Shown piece by piece: positions 26,350 through 34,213 of a stretch of 64,000 bases of DNA. Where the stretch lies: positions 8,060,001-8,124,000 of the forward strand of contig NZ_CP107917.1 in the NCBI RefSeq assembly GCF_036014175.1. The letters are read 5' to 3'. Under the pieces are notes generated by a model. The model ran no database searches. It was given only the letters and a program-made list of their open reading frames with translations, and was not told the DNA's origin. How positions within the stretch are numbered: position 1 is the first letter of the stretch; every line of letters starts with the position of its first letter. The translations under genes and the position numbers were made by a program. This DNA is from Streptomyces sp. NBC_00443. GTDB taxonomy: Bacteria > Actinomycetota > Actinomycetes > Streptomycetales > Streptomycetaceae.

Positions 26350-27432
26350 TCAGCCCGACCGCATCGCACGCGGCGCCGAGTTGAGGGTGCAGATCTGCTG
26401 GACCGTGTACACCCCGTCCTTCACCAAGGTGTCCTTGATGTTGTCGGCGGTGACGGAGATGGGGGTGAGCATGACCGCGGGGACCGTACGCCCACCGCGC
26501 GTCGTCACCTCGTCCTTGGCCACCCGGTCGAGGTTCTCCCCGCGCGCCGCGGCCACGGCCAGGGCGGCGCCGGCGGCGGCCTCGGGCTCGAAGGGCTTGT
26601 AGACGGTCATGTACTGATCGCCGCCGACGATGCGCCGCACGGCTCCGAGTTCGGCGTCCTGCCCGGTGACCGGGGGCAGCGGTTCCACCTTGTTCGCCTT
26701 CAGGGCGGAGATGCTGCCTGAGGCGAGGCCGTCGTTGGCGGCGTACACCCCCTGGATGTTGCCGACGCCGAGGGCGGAGATGGCGCCGGACATGTTCAGG
26801 TTGGCGGTCTCGGACCGCCACTGGAGGGTGTCGTACGACTTGCCGATCTTCACCTTGCCCATGAGCACGTCCAACGCGCCCTTTTTGAACAACACCGCGT
26901 TGGGGTCGATGGGATCGCCGTTCATCATGACGATCTGGGCGCCGGGCACCTCGTCGCCCATGGCCGTCAGCAGTGCTCTGCCCTGGAGCCTGCCGACCTC
27001 CTCGCCGTCGAAGGAGACGTGAGCCGAGATCGGGCCCTCGGAGAGACGGTCGTATGCGATGACCGGGATGCCCGCCTCGTTCGCCTTGCGGACCGAGGCG
27101 GCGAGCGACCTGGAGTCCACCGCCACGAGCAGGATGGAGTCGACTCCCTTGGTGATCATCGAGTTCAGCTGCTCCTGCTGCAGGGCCACATCGCCCTTGG
27201 CGTTGGTCAGATCGACCGTGCACTCGGCGCACCGCTTCTTGATCTCCTTGTTCAGCAGGGGTTTGTCCTGGGTCTCCCAGCGGGCCGTGGTGGCGTCCGG
27301 CAGGAGCACACCGATCACCGGGTCGCTGCTCTCGTCGGGGTCGCTCCCGCCGTCCGCCCCGCAGGCCGCGAGGGCGACGGCCGTGGACACCGCGGTCATG
27401 GCGACAACCGCGTCCCGTATGCGGGCCTTCAT
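26350..27432 (-). CDS. Sugar-binding lipoprotein, XylF-like
   Basis: 360 aa. Lipoprotein signal with lipobox LAAC (Cys about 24), then a type I periplasmic-binding fold of the xylose/ribose class: GVLLPDATTARWETQDKPLL, MITKGVDSILLVAVDSRSLA, VIAYDRLSEGPIS, VSFDGEEVGRLQG, ITGQDAEL-like VTGQDAEL, YMTVYKPF. First gene of the importer operon. A close full-length paralogue lies beyond the divergent phosphatase gene (30525-31606). Start ATG with GGGAG upstream. Ligand probably a pentose, by family only. Confidence 0.9.
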   Translation of the reverse strand: MKARIRDAVVAMTAVSTAVALAACGADGGSDPDESSDPVIGVLLPDATTARWETQDKPLLNKEIKKRCAECTVDLTNAKGDVALQQEQLNSMITKGVDSILLVAVDSRSLAASVRKANEAGIPVIAYDRLSEGPISAHVSFDGEEVGRLQGRALLTAMGDEVPGAQIVMMNGDPIDPNAVLFKKGALDVLMGKVKIGKSYDTLQWRSETANLNMSGAISALGVGNIQGVYAANDGLASGSISALKANKVEPLPPVTGQDAELGAVRRIVGGDQYMTVYKPFEPEAAAGAALAVAAARGENLDRVAKDEVTTRGGRTVPAVMLTPISVTADNIKDTLVKDGVYTVQQICTLNSAPRAMRSG

Positions 27433-27990
27433 GTGAGAGATCTCCCTTGTCCTTCACCTTGCGTGGCGAGGCGGCGCCCGTGACCGGCCGTCAACGGGTG
27501 TCCGGGGTTCGGCCTGCGTGGCGGGTGTGGAGGGAGCGGTGCGCGTGCACTGCCGTGTCGGGGGTGCGTGTCCACGGGGGCCGAGGCGTGGGGCCAGTGC
27601 GGTGCGCCTTCGCCCACCCCGGCGCGGCGGTGGCTCAACCCGGCCGGTCCTGCACCGGCGGCGGCCTCATCGAGCATGGCGACACCTGGCCTTCTCAGTC
27701 GTCAGTCTGACACCGGCCGCGGTGATCTGCGAGCGCAGCGAGGGCGTCCCGCCGGGTGGTGGATGCCCCGGTGACGGCCCGTCGGCCGCCGGCCGTCGGA
27801 TGAGCGAGAGCGGTGAGGATGACCGAGAGCGGTGAGGATGACCGGGGGCGATGATGATGACCGAGAGCAATGAAGCAGATATGTCCGGCTCATCCATGTA
27901 TGCGATTCTGGTGGAGGAGCGACCGGGGCGGCTGGAGGTGCCCCGATCATCTCCAGCACCTCCGGTACGGACGGGAGGTTGGTTGCGGAC
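27433..27990. other. 558-bp intergenic region between divergent sugar-import and phosphatase operons
   Basis: No convincing gene. It holds a 19-bp tandem repeat (27805-27842) with a degenerate third copy, and a 7-bp inverted repeat GGAGGTG...CACCTCC around 27937-27966 just before the phosphatase start. An 86-codon open frame from 27851 has no ribosome-binding site and overlaps the phosphatase gene. Promoters of both operons must lie here, but I cannot place them. Confidence 0.5.
27805..27842 (+). repeat. Two tandem 19-bp direct repeats
   Basis: Identical 19-mers starting CGAGAGCGGTGAGGATGAC at 27805 and 27824, followed by a partial copy (CGAGAGCAATGA) near 27862. It lies 150-190 bp before the phosphatase start and could bind a regulator or simply be slippage. 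Confidence 0.55.
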
Positions 27991-30528
27991 ATGCCTCATG
28001 ACGGCCGTGCCCGGACCGGAATTTCGGCCCCGGGGGCATCCGAGGCCGGCACCGCGGACACCGGTTCACCGCCAAGGGGGCCACAGGCCGCCACGAGCGA
28101 CCGGGCCCTGACGTTCGCCGGAGCGGCGCTGGCGGCCGTCTACGTGCCCAATGCCGACGACGGCGAACTCCAGCTGCTGGAGACAGCCGGTGGCGCCGGC
28201 CCCGAGTACCGGCTGCCGGAGCGGCTCGCCTTGTCGGGCGGGTCGGCCGCAGCACACGCCTTCCGCACCGACCGTCCGCTGTGGCTGAACGCCGCGGCCC
28301 TCGCCTCCTACCCTGTGGGCGCCCCCACCCCGCCGCGAGCGAGGGCGGCGTCGCTCGGTGCGCTGCCACTGGAGAGAGAGGGCATCCGGCTCGGCTGCCT
28401 GGTGCTCGTGGGGACCTCCGTGGACGGTTTCGACGCCGGGCAACAGCGCTTCCTGGAGCGGTACGCCGACGCGCTCGCGGGTCTGCTACAGGCCGAGTCC
28501 GGCCGGCCCGTGGCCTCGGGCCTGCCGAGCCGTGCCCTGCGGGGCCTGCGCGTCGGCTCCTTCGTGCTGGAGCCGGACACCGGGCTGATCGAGGCGGACG
28601 GGACCCTGCTCGAACTGGTCGGCACAACCGCGGACGACTTCGGCGGCAAGGCGGACACCCTTCTCGCACACGCCCTCCCCGAGGATATGCCCGCGCTGAT
28701 GTCGATCCTGGAGCCGTCCGCCCAGACGCCCGGCCGGCGGGAGCTGGAGTTCCGGGTCCGCTGCCCCACCGGCGAGATGCGCTGGCTGAGTCTGATCTGC
28801 CGGGTCGTACCGCACACCGCCGACCGGCCGGAGCAGGTGCTGGGCGTGGTGACGGCCACCTCGGTCAAGAGCCGCAGCGCCGACGACGTCTCCCGGATCC
28901 AGTGGCTGACCGCGGCACTCGACGACGCCGCGACGGTCCGTGACGTCGGCCGGGTGGCGGTCACCGCGCTGCGTGAGCCCCTCGGAGCCGACCGGGTGGC
29001 GCTCGCCGATGTGCGCGAGGACCGGCTCGTCGTGACGCTGCTCGATCCACCGCAGCCCGACGCCTGGCCGGACCTGTGGCGGGCCCAGTGGCGTTCCGAG
29101 TGGCCCGACGCGCCGGTCGGCGCCCTGCCCACGCTGCAGATGGCCCTGCAGGACGGCCGGATGGATCTGTGGCCGGCGGGCACGGCCCTCGAACCCGGAC
29201 TCGCGGGCATCGGCGTCGGCGGCCTGGCCGTCCTGCCGCTCCCGGCCAAGGGCCGCGTCACCGGCGTGTGCCTGGTCGGCTGGGACCAGCCGCACGAGTT
29301 CGTTCCCGAGGAGCGGTCCCTGCTGACCGCCACCGCGGCGTTGATCGGGCAGGCCCTGAAACGGGCCCACGCCTACGACGCCGAGCAGGAACTCGCGACC
29401 ATGCTGCAGCGCAGCCTGCTGCCCCGGCGGCTGCCCGAACTGCCCGGCGGAACCGCCGTCGCCCGCTATCTGCCCGCCAGGCGCGGACTTCAGGTGGGCG
29501 GCGACTGGTACGACGTCATCGCCCTGTCCCAGGACCGGGTGGCACTGGTCATCGGCGATGTGCAGGGGCACAGCGCCGCCGCCGCGACGATCATGGGTCA
29601 GATGCGTACGGCGGTCAGGGCGTACGCCGTGGAGGGCCACCCGCCCGATGTGGTCGTCTCCCACGCCAACCGCCTCCTGGTCGGCATGGAGACCGACCTG
29701 TTCGCCACCTGCTGCTATGTCGAGCTGGACATGGAGGAGGGCAACACCCTGTTCGTGCGGGCCGGGCACCTGTCACCGCTGCTGCGCCACCCCGACGGCG
29801 CCACCGAGGAGGTGCAGGTCGAGGGCGGGCCGCCGCTGGGGATCCTCGCCGAGGCGGACTTCCCCATGACCGCGGTCGCACTGACCCCGGGCTCGGTGCT
29901 CGCCCTGGTCACCGACGGCCTGGTCGAGGCCGCCGATCTGCCGCTGGACGTCGGCATGGAGCGGACGCGCAGCGCCCTCGCCGAGGCCGACCCGGCGGAC
30001 CCGGCAAGGATGGCCGACGCGCTGCTCGGCGACATCGGCCGGCGCGAGGACGACGTGGCGCTGCTGCTGCTGCGCTACGACGGCATGCGGACCCGGCCGA
30101 TCCGGTCCAGCTGGGTCGTGTGGCGGCTGCCCGACGCGGTCATGCACGCCCGCCGCTTCACCGCGCGCACCCTGCGCAAGTGGCACGTCCAGGAAGCAGG
30201 CGACGCGGTGCTGCTCGTCGTGTCCGAACTGGTCACCAACGCCCTGGTGCACACCCAGGGATCGGTCACCCTCGACCTGGTGCTGCGCGGCGACCGGGTA
30301 AGGGTCAGCGTGAGCGACGCCTCGCCACGGGCGCCCGCCAAGCCGGTGATCGTGGACTGGGAGTCCACCGGCGGCCGGGGCCTGCTCCTCGTCGAAGCGG
30401 TGTCGGACTCCTTCGGCTCGGTGCCGGTGGCCGGCGGGAAGCAGGTCTGGAGCGAGGTCACCGTGCCGCGGCGCGGGCCCGCTCCCGCCGACTCGAGCCT
30501 CTCGACGGAACGAGGCGAGCTGCCATGA
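27991..30528 (+). CDS. GAF-PAS-GAF SpoIIE-type PP2C phosphatase with HATPase domain
   Basis: 845 aa from ATG 27991. Order: GAF-like sensor (about 30-165), PAS-like (180-290), second GAF (300-450), SpoIIE/PP2C serine phosphatase (470-700; GGDWYDVIAL, VIGDVQGHSAAAA, LVTDGLVE, REDDVALLLLRY), then an RsbW-like HATPase (720-835; LVVSELVTNALVH, GGRGLLLVEAVSD). No membrane span, so cytoplasmic. Such fusions set the phosphorylation state of anti-sigma-antagonists in partner-switching. It overlaps the next gene, a sugar-binding lipoprotein, by 4 bp, an unusual pairing. Confidence 0.9.
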   Translation: MPHDGRARTGISAPGASEAGTADTGSPPRGPQAATSDRALTFAGAALAAVYVPNADDGELQLLETAGGAGPEYRLPERLALSGGSAAAHAFRTDRPLWLNAAALASYPVGAPTPPRARAASLGALPLEREGIRLGCLVLVGTSVDGFDAGQQRFLERYADALAGLLQAESGRPVASGLPSRALRGLRVGSFVLEPDTGLIEADGTLLELVGTTADDFGGKADTLLAHALPEDMPALMSILEPSAQTPGRRELEFRVRCPTGEMRWLSLICRVVPHTADRPEQVLGVVTATSVKSRSADDVSRIQWLTAALDDAATVRDVGRVAVTALREPLGADRVALADVREDRLVVTLLDPPQPDAWPDLWRAQWRSEWPDAPVGALPTLQMALQDGRMDLWPAGTALEPGLAGIGVGGLAVLPLPAKGRVTGVCLVGWDQPHEFVPEERSLLTATAALIGQALKRAHAYDAEQELATMLQRSLLPRRLPELPGGTAVARYLPARRGLQVGGDWYDVIALSQDRVALVIGDVQGHSAAAATIMGQMRTAVRAYAVEGHPPDVVVSHANRLLVGMETDLFATCCYVELDMEEGNTLFVRAGHLSPLLRHPDGATEEVQVEGGPPLGILAEADFPMTAVALTPGSVLALVTDGLVEAADLPLDVGMERTRSALAEADPADPARMADALLGDIGRREDDVALLLLRYDGMRTRPIRSSWVVWRLPDAVMHARRFTARTLRKWHVQEAGDAVLLVVSELVTNALVHTQGSVTLDLVLRGDRVRVSVSDASPRAPAKPVIVDWESTGGRGLLLVEAVSDSFGSVPVAGGKQVWSEVTVPRRGPAPADSSLSTERGELP

Positions 30529-31606
30529 GGACCCGTACGCTGCACCTCCTCGCGGCGCTCGTCGCGGGACTGCTGGCGGTGCCCCTGGCCGCCTGCGGCG
30601 GAGACGGCGAGGCCGGCGGGGACAGCTTCATGGTCGGCCTGCTGCTCCCGAACCGGGTCACACCCCGCTGGGAACGGTCCGACAAGCCGCTGATCGAGCA
30701 GCACCTCAGGGAGCTCTGCCCCGAGTGCACCATGGTGTACGCCAACGCCGAGAACGACGCGGCGCGGCAGCGGGAACAGATCACCTCCATGATCACCAAG
30801 GGGGTCAAGGTCCTGATCCTCGACCCCGCCGACAGCAAGGCGCTGCGCTCCCCGATCCAGGAGGCCCGCAGGGCGGGTGTCCCGGTCGTCGCGTACGACC
30901 GGCTCGCCGAAGGCCCGATCTCCGGCTTCGTCAGCTTCGACGGCGATCAGGTCGGCAAGTTGCAGGGCGAGGCGATCCTGAAGGCCATGCGGGAGAGGGT
31001 CAACGGCAGAACCGTCGTGATGATGAACGGCGATCCGAGCAGCGCCAACGCGGCGTGGTTCCGCAAGGGCGCGCTGTCCGTCATCGCGGGCAAGGCCAAG
31101 ATCGCCAGGTCTTACGACACCGTGGGATGGAGCCCGGAGAACGCCAACGCCAACATGACCGCCGCCATCGCCGCCCTGGGGGCGGACCGCATCAGCGGTG
31201 TCGTCGCGGCCAACGACGCCATCGCCGCAGGCGTCGTCTCCGCCTTCAAGAAGGCCGGTGTCCGCAAGCTCCCCCCGGTCACCGGGCAGGACGCCGACCT
31301 CGAGGCCGTGCGGCGCATCGTCGCCGGCGAGCAGTACATGACGGTGTACAAGCCGTTCGAGAAGGAGGCCGCCGCGGCCGCCGCCATGGCCGTCGCCCTC
31401 GGCAACGGAGAGGGGCCGACGAGGTCTCGACGACGACCACCGACAGCCCGACGCACGAGGACATCCCGTCCATCCTGCTCACTCCGAGAGCGGTGACGGC
31501 CGACAACCTCAAGCAGACCCTCGTCGACGGCGGCCTCTACACCACCCAACAGATCTGCACGCCCAGGCTCCGCTCCGCCTGTGCCGCGCTCGGCCTCACC
31601 GGGTGA
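30525..31606 (+). pseudogene. Second XylF-like sugar-binding lipoprotein (frameshifted)
   Basis: Paralogue of the importer's binding protein, with the same motifs (MITKGVKVLILDPADS, VVAYDRLAEGPISGFVSFDGDQVGKLQGE, YMTVYKPFEKE) and a lipobox LAAC. One base appears to be missing in the G run at 31412-31415: the frame breaks after GNGEG, and the neighbouring frame carries the expected end (ILLTPRAVTADNLKQTLVDG, stop 31606). Restoring one G gives 360 aa, exactly the paralogue's length. It is coupled to the phosphatase by ATGA overlap. Either a recent pseudogene or a sequencing error. Confidence 0.8.
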
Positions 31607-31670
31607 GCCGGGCTGGTCGGCGCGACGGACCGGGCGCAGCATGGAGATGAGCGACCAACGGAGGTCAGCC

Positions 31671-31847
31671 ATGAAGACAGGAGCCTCGGACTACGACCGC
31701 TGGCTGTACTCGCACACCCCGTCCCAGGCCGAGGGCGAACGCGACGAACCGGCGGAGCGTACGGCCGTGCAGCAACACCCGGACGTCCCCAGGACCGAGC
31801 CGTCCCAGGCCGAGGGGGAACGGGTGGAGGACTTCAAGACTCCGTGA
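31671..31847 (+). CDS. 58-aa protein with duplicated SQAEGER motif
   Basis: Start ATG 31671 with GGAGGTCAGCC directly upstream, an excellent ribosome-binding site. Very acidic and polar; YDRWLYSHTPSQAEGERDEP and the later TEPSQAEGERVEDF contain the same SQAEGER motif, encoded by near-identical DNA about 80 bp apart. No signal peptide, membrane span or known domain. Function unknown. It lies 64 bp after the second sugar-binding gene. Confidence 0.6.
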   Translation: MKTGASDYDRWLYSHTPSQAEGERDEPAERTAVQQHPDVPRTEPSQAEGERVEDFKTP

Positions 31848-32002
31848 TCGCCGAGCGCCGTGCACTCTGGAAGCCGTCCACGCCCAGCTCGGTGATGCCC
31901 GCGTAGAGCCGGCTCCACGTGTGCCGCTGGGCATGCCGCGGTCGAACAGGCCCGGGGGCAGCTCGTCCATCTGTTCTAGGAAGAGGTGCGCCACCCAATC
32001 CT
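31848..32002. other. Unassigned stretch before the gene remnants
   Basis: On the minus strand a short frame ends SRLYAGITELGVDGFQSARRSAITES near 31853-31935. It looks like the tail of some protein, but I cannot assign it and no start is visible. Probably another decayed fragment. Confidence 0.3.
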
Positions 32003-32146
32003 GGCTCCCGCGTTGACGATCGCACCGATGCGGCGGGGATCGGCGGGACGGTAGGGTGCCGTGAACTCCATCATCCCCGCCACCCGCACCCGGTCCACGG
32101 TGAAGCTGTAACCGCGTCCGGACTGCACCGGCGTGCGCACACCGAA
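32003..32146 (-). pseudogene. Remnant of an FAD-dependent D-amino-acid dehydrogenase-like gene
   Basis: About 48 codons without start or intact flanks encode GVRTPVQSGRGYSFTV and VRVAGMMEFTAPYRPADPRRIGAIV. These match the substrate-domain pattern of DadA-type FAD oxidoreductases (Pvq-GkGYS, then RVAGtmEf, then DPRRI). Frames on both sides are broken. It directly abuts the GH97 remnant on the other strand. Confidence 0.5.
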
Positions 32147-32149
32147 GGG

Positions 32150-32841
32150 TGCGGCCGGCTGATGCTCCAGTGGTACGACGCCCTCCTCGCGGAGACCGCC
32201 GCCCACCACCTCATGGTCGACTTCCACGGCTCCACGATCCCCAAGGGCATCCAGCGGACCTGGCCGCAGGTCATGACCCTGGAGAGCGTCGCCGACGAGG
32301 AGAAGCGCACCAACACCGCGGCCCACCTCACCACCCTGCCCTTCACCCGCAACGTCATCGGCTCCATGGACTTCACCCCGGGCGCTTCCAGCGCGTCGGC
32401 CTGCGCCCCAACTCCGACGCCGCCGAGGTCGGGCTCACCGTCGCCTACGAGTCGGGCCGGCAGATGTTCGCGGGCACCCCCGAGTCCTACGACGAACGGC
32501 CCCTTGCCCGGTCCTGCTTCGACCAGGTCCCGGCGGGCTGGGACGACACCTCGCTGCTCGCCGGCAGCCCCGGTCAGGAGGCCGTACTCGCCCGCCGCAG
32601 CGGCGACCACTGGTTCCTCGGCGGCGTCTACGCAGGCGCCGCCCGCTCGGCCGCGGTGCCGCTGGCCATCGGCCCCGGGCGGTGGCTGGTCGAGACGATC
32701 GAGGACGGCGCCGACGGGCTCGTCCGGAAGAGGGAGGTGCTGCGCGGCGGCGCCACGCTGGTCGTGGATGTCGTGGCCAACGGCGGCTTCGCCGGAATCG
32801 CCTGCCCCTGGCGCCCGGGGATCAGCAGCTGCCACCGGTGA
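32150..32841 (+). pseudogene. GH97 family glycosidase remnant
   Basis: Carboxy-terminal part only. The first frame gives LQWYDALLAETAAHHLMVDFHGSTIPKG, ERTW-like QRTWPQVMTLESV, and LPFTRNVIGSMDFTPG, hallmarks of the GH97 catalytic barrel. Near 32382 the frame shifts and the sequence continues as SDAAEVGLTVAYESGRQMFAGTPESY through GDHWFLGGVYAG and IEDGADGLVRKREVL to a stop at 32841. The amino-terminal half of a normal GH97 protein (about 650 aa) is absent. Clearly a decayed gene rather than a single-base artefact. Confidence 0.75.
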
Positions 32842-32862
32842 GCGCAGTCGACCCGACAGGCC

Positions 32863-32878
32863 GTTCACACTGATGAAC
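32863..32878. promoter_or_regulatory. Palindrome GTTCA-N6-TGAAC before the GH88 gene
   Basis: Perfect inverted repeat 87 bp before the GH88 start. Its core TTCACAC-N3-TGAA recurs in front of the convergent lyase gene (35549-35562). Probable operator for a shared regulator, perhaps GntR-type; no regulator gene is adjacent. Confidence 0.5.
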
Positions 32879-32964
32879 ATGGCTCACGTGGGTGTACAGC
32901 AGCGTGTCCGCCGTGCAACGCTCGGTCAACTCCGTTCTCCCATTGACCAGTTGGAGGAACCGGC

Positions 32965-34197
32965 ATGAGTGTTTCCCGGCGGACGATGCTGGCCACGGCG
33001 GTCGGCGCCGCAGCGATAGGCGCTGCCTCGACACCCGCCACGGCCGCGGACCTGAACGCCGGCCGGACACCGGCACCGACCCTGCGCAAGCTCCGCGCGG
33101 CGGCCGACTACGCCGTCGAGAAGCTGCACACCGTCGCGCCGACCGTGACCGCCTTCCCCGTCGGCACGAAGTTCGAGAAGTGGACCTACTCACAGAACGG
33201 CGACTGGGTCGGCGGGTTCTGGCCCGGCACGCTGTGGATGGCCTGGCTCTACAGCAAGGACGACACCTTCCGCACGCAGGCGCTGGCCTCGGCGCAGAAG
33301 CTGGCCCCGCGCCAGTACGACACCGGCACGCACGACCTCGGCTTCCTCTTCTACCCGTCCTGGGTCACCGCCTGGAGGCTGACGGGCGATGAGACGTGGC
33401 GGACCGGTGCCGTACGGGCGGCCGACTCCCTGATCCAGCGGTACAACCCGCGCGGGCGCTTCATCAGGGCGTGGGGCGCGCTGAACGACCAGGGGAACGC
33501 CGGCCGCGTCATCATCGACACGATGATGAACCTTGACCTGCTGGCGTTCGCGAGCAGCCGGACCGGCGACGACAAGTACCTGGACATCGCCGTGGAACAC
33601 GCGAAGACGGCTCAACGGGTCTTCCTGCGCCCGGACGGATCGACGCCCCACGTCTACGACTTCGACCCGAACAGCGGCGCCGCGATCGGCCCGAACACCG
33701 TGCAGGGGTACAGCCCCACGTCCTGCTGGTCGCGCGGCCAGGCGTGGGGGCTGTACGGGTTCACCACGATGTACCGCCGCACCGGGAACCCCGAGTTCCT
33801 GGCCACCGCCCGCAGACTCGCGGACTTCGCGGTCGGGGCCCTGACCCCGGACCACGTCCCGGTCTGGGACTACCGCGCGCCGCAACAGCCGGACGACATC
33901 AAGGACGCGTCGGCCGGGGCGATCATGGCGTGCGGGCTGCTCGACCTGGCCGCGGCCACCGGCAGGCACGCCTACCGCGAGGTGGCGCTGCGCCTGCTCA
34001 CCGCGCTGTCGGAGACGTGCCTGACGAGGAACTCGGCCCGCGCGGAAGCGGTGGTGGCCCGCTGCACGCGTAACCGGCCGGCCGAGGACGGGGTCGAGAT
34101 CTCCCTTCCTTACGCCGACTACTACCTGCTGGAAGGCATCCTGCGGGTGCTGCAGCCGCAGGACGTCGACCGCGCGATCGACCTCTCCAGGGTCTGA
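32965..34197 (+). CDS. Secreted unsaturated glucuronyl hydrolase (GH88)
   Basis: 410 aa. Tat-type signal (SRRTMLATAVGAAAIGAASTPATAA), then the (alpha/alpha)6 barrel of GH88: NGDWVGGFWPGTLWMAWLY, the catalytic-Asp positions in THDLGFLF and IIDTMMNLDLL, and SRGQAWGLYGFTTMYR. The family hydrolyses the 4,5-unsaturated uronic acid left by polysaccharide lyases. A lyase gene lies convergent 16 bp away, so the two probably degrade the same uronide. GGAGG precedes the ATG. Confidence 0.88.
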   Translation: MSVSRRTMLATAVGAAAIGAASTPATAADLNAGRTPAPTLRKLRAAADYAVEKLHTVAPTVTAFPVGTKFEKWTYSQNGDWVGGFWPGTLWMAWLYSKDDTFRTQALASAQKLAPRQYDTGTHDLGFLFYPSWVTAWRLTGDETWRTGAVRAADSLIQRYNPRGRFIRAWGALNDQGNAGRVIIDTMMNLDLLAFASSRTGDDKYLDIAVEHAKTAQRVFLRPDGSTPHVYDFDPNSGAAIGPNTVQGYSPTSCWSRGQAWGLYGFTTMYRRTGNPEFLATARRLADFAVGALTPDHVPVWDYRAPQQPDDIKDASAGAIMACGLLDLAAATGRHAYREVALRLLTALSETCLTRNSARAEAVVARCTRNRPAEDGVEISLPYADYYLLEGILRVLQPQDVDRAIDLSRV

Positions 34198-34213
34198 ACC
34201 GGCGGGCCCGCGG

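Noticed and set aside
27851..28111. 86-codon plus-strand open frame before the phosphatase gene
   Set aside because: No ribosome-binding site, low-complexity start (MMMTESNEADMSGSS), and it overlaps the phosphatase start out of frame.
29076..30524. Plus-strand frame in front of the second binding protein, apparently fused to it
   Set aside because: It is the off-frame of the phosphatase gene; the binding protein starts at 30525 with its own signal peptide.
30525..31606. Reading the phosphatase-linked binding protein as a deliberate programmed frameshift
   Set aside because: The G run is short, no stimulatory structure or stop context is apparent, and the two other single-base breaks in the window favour error or mutation.
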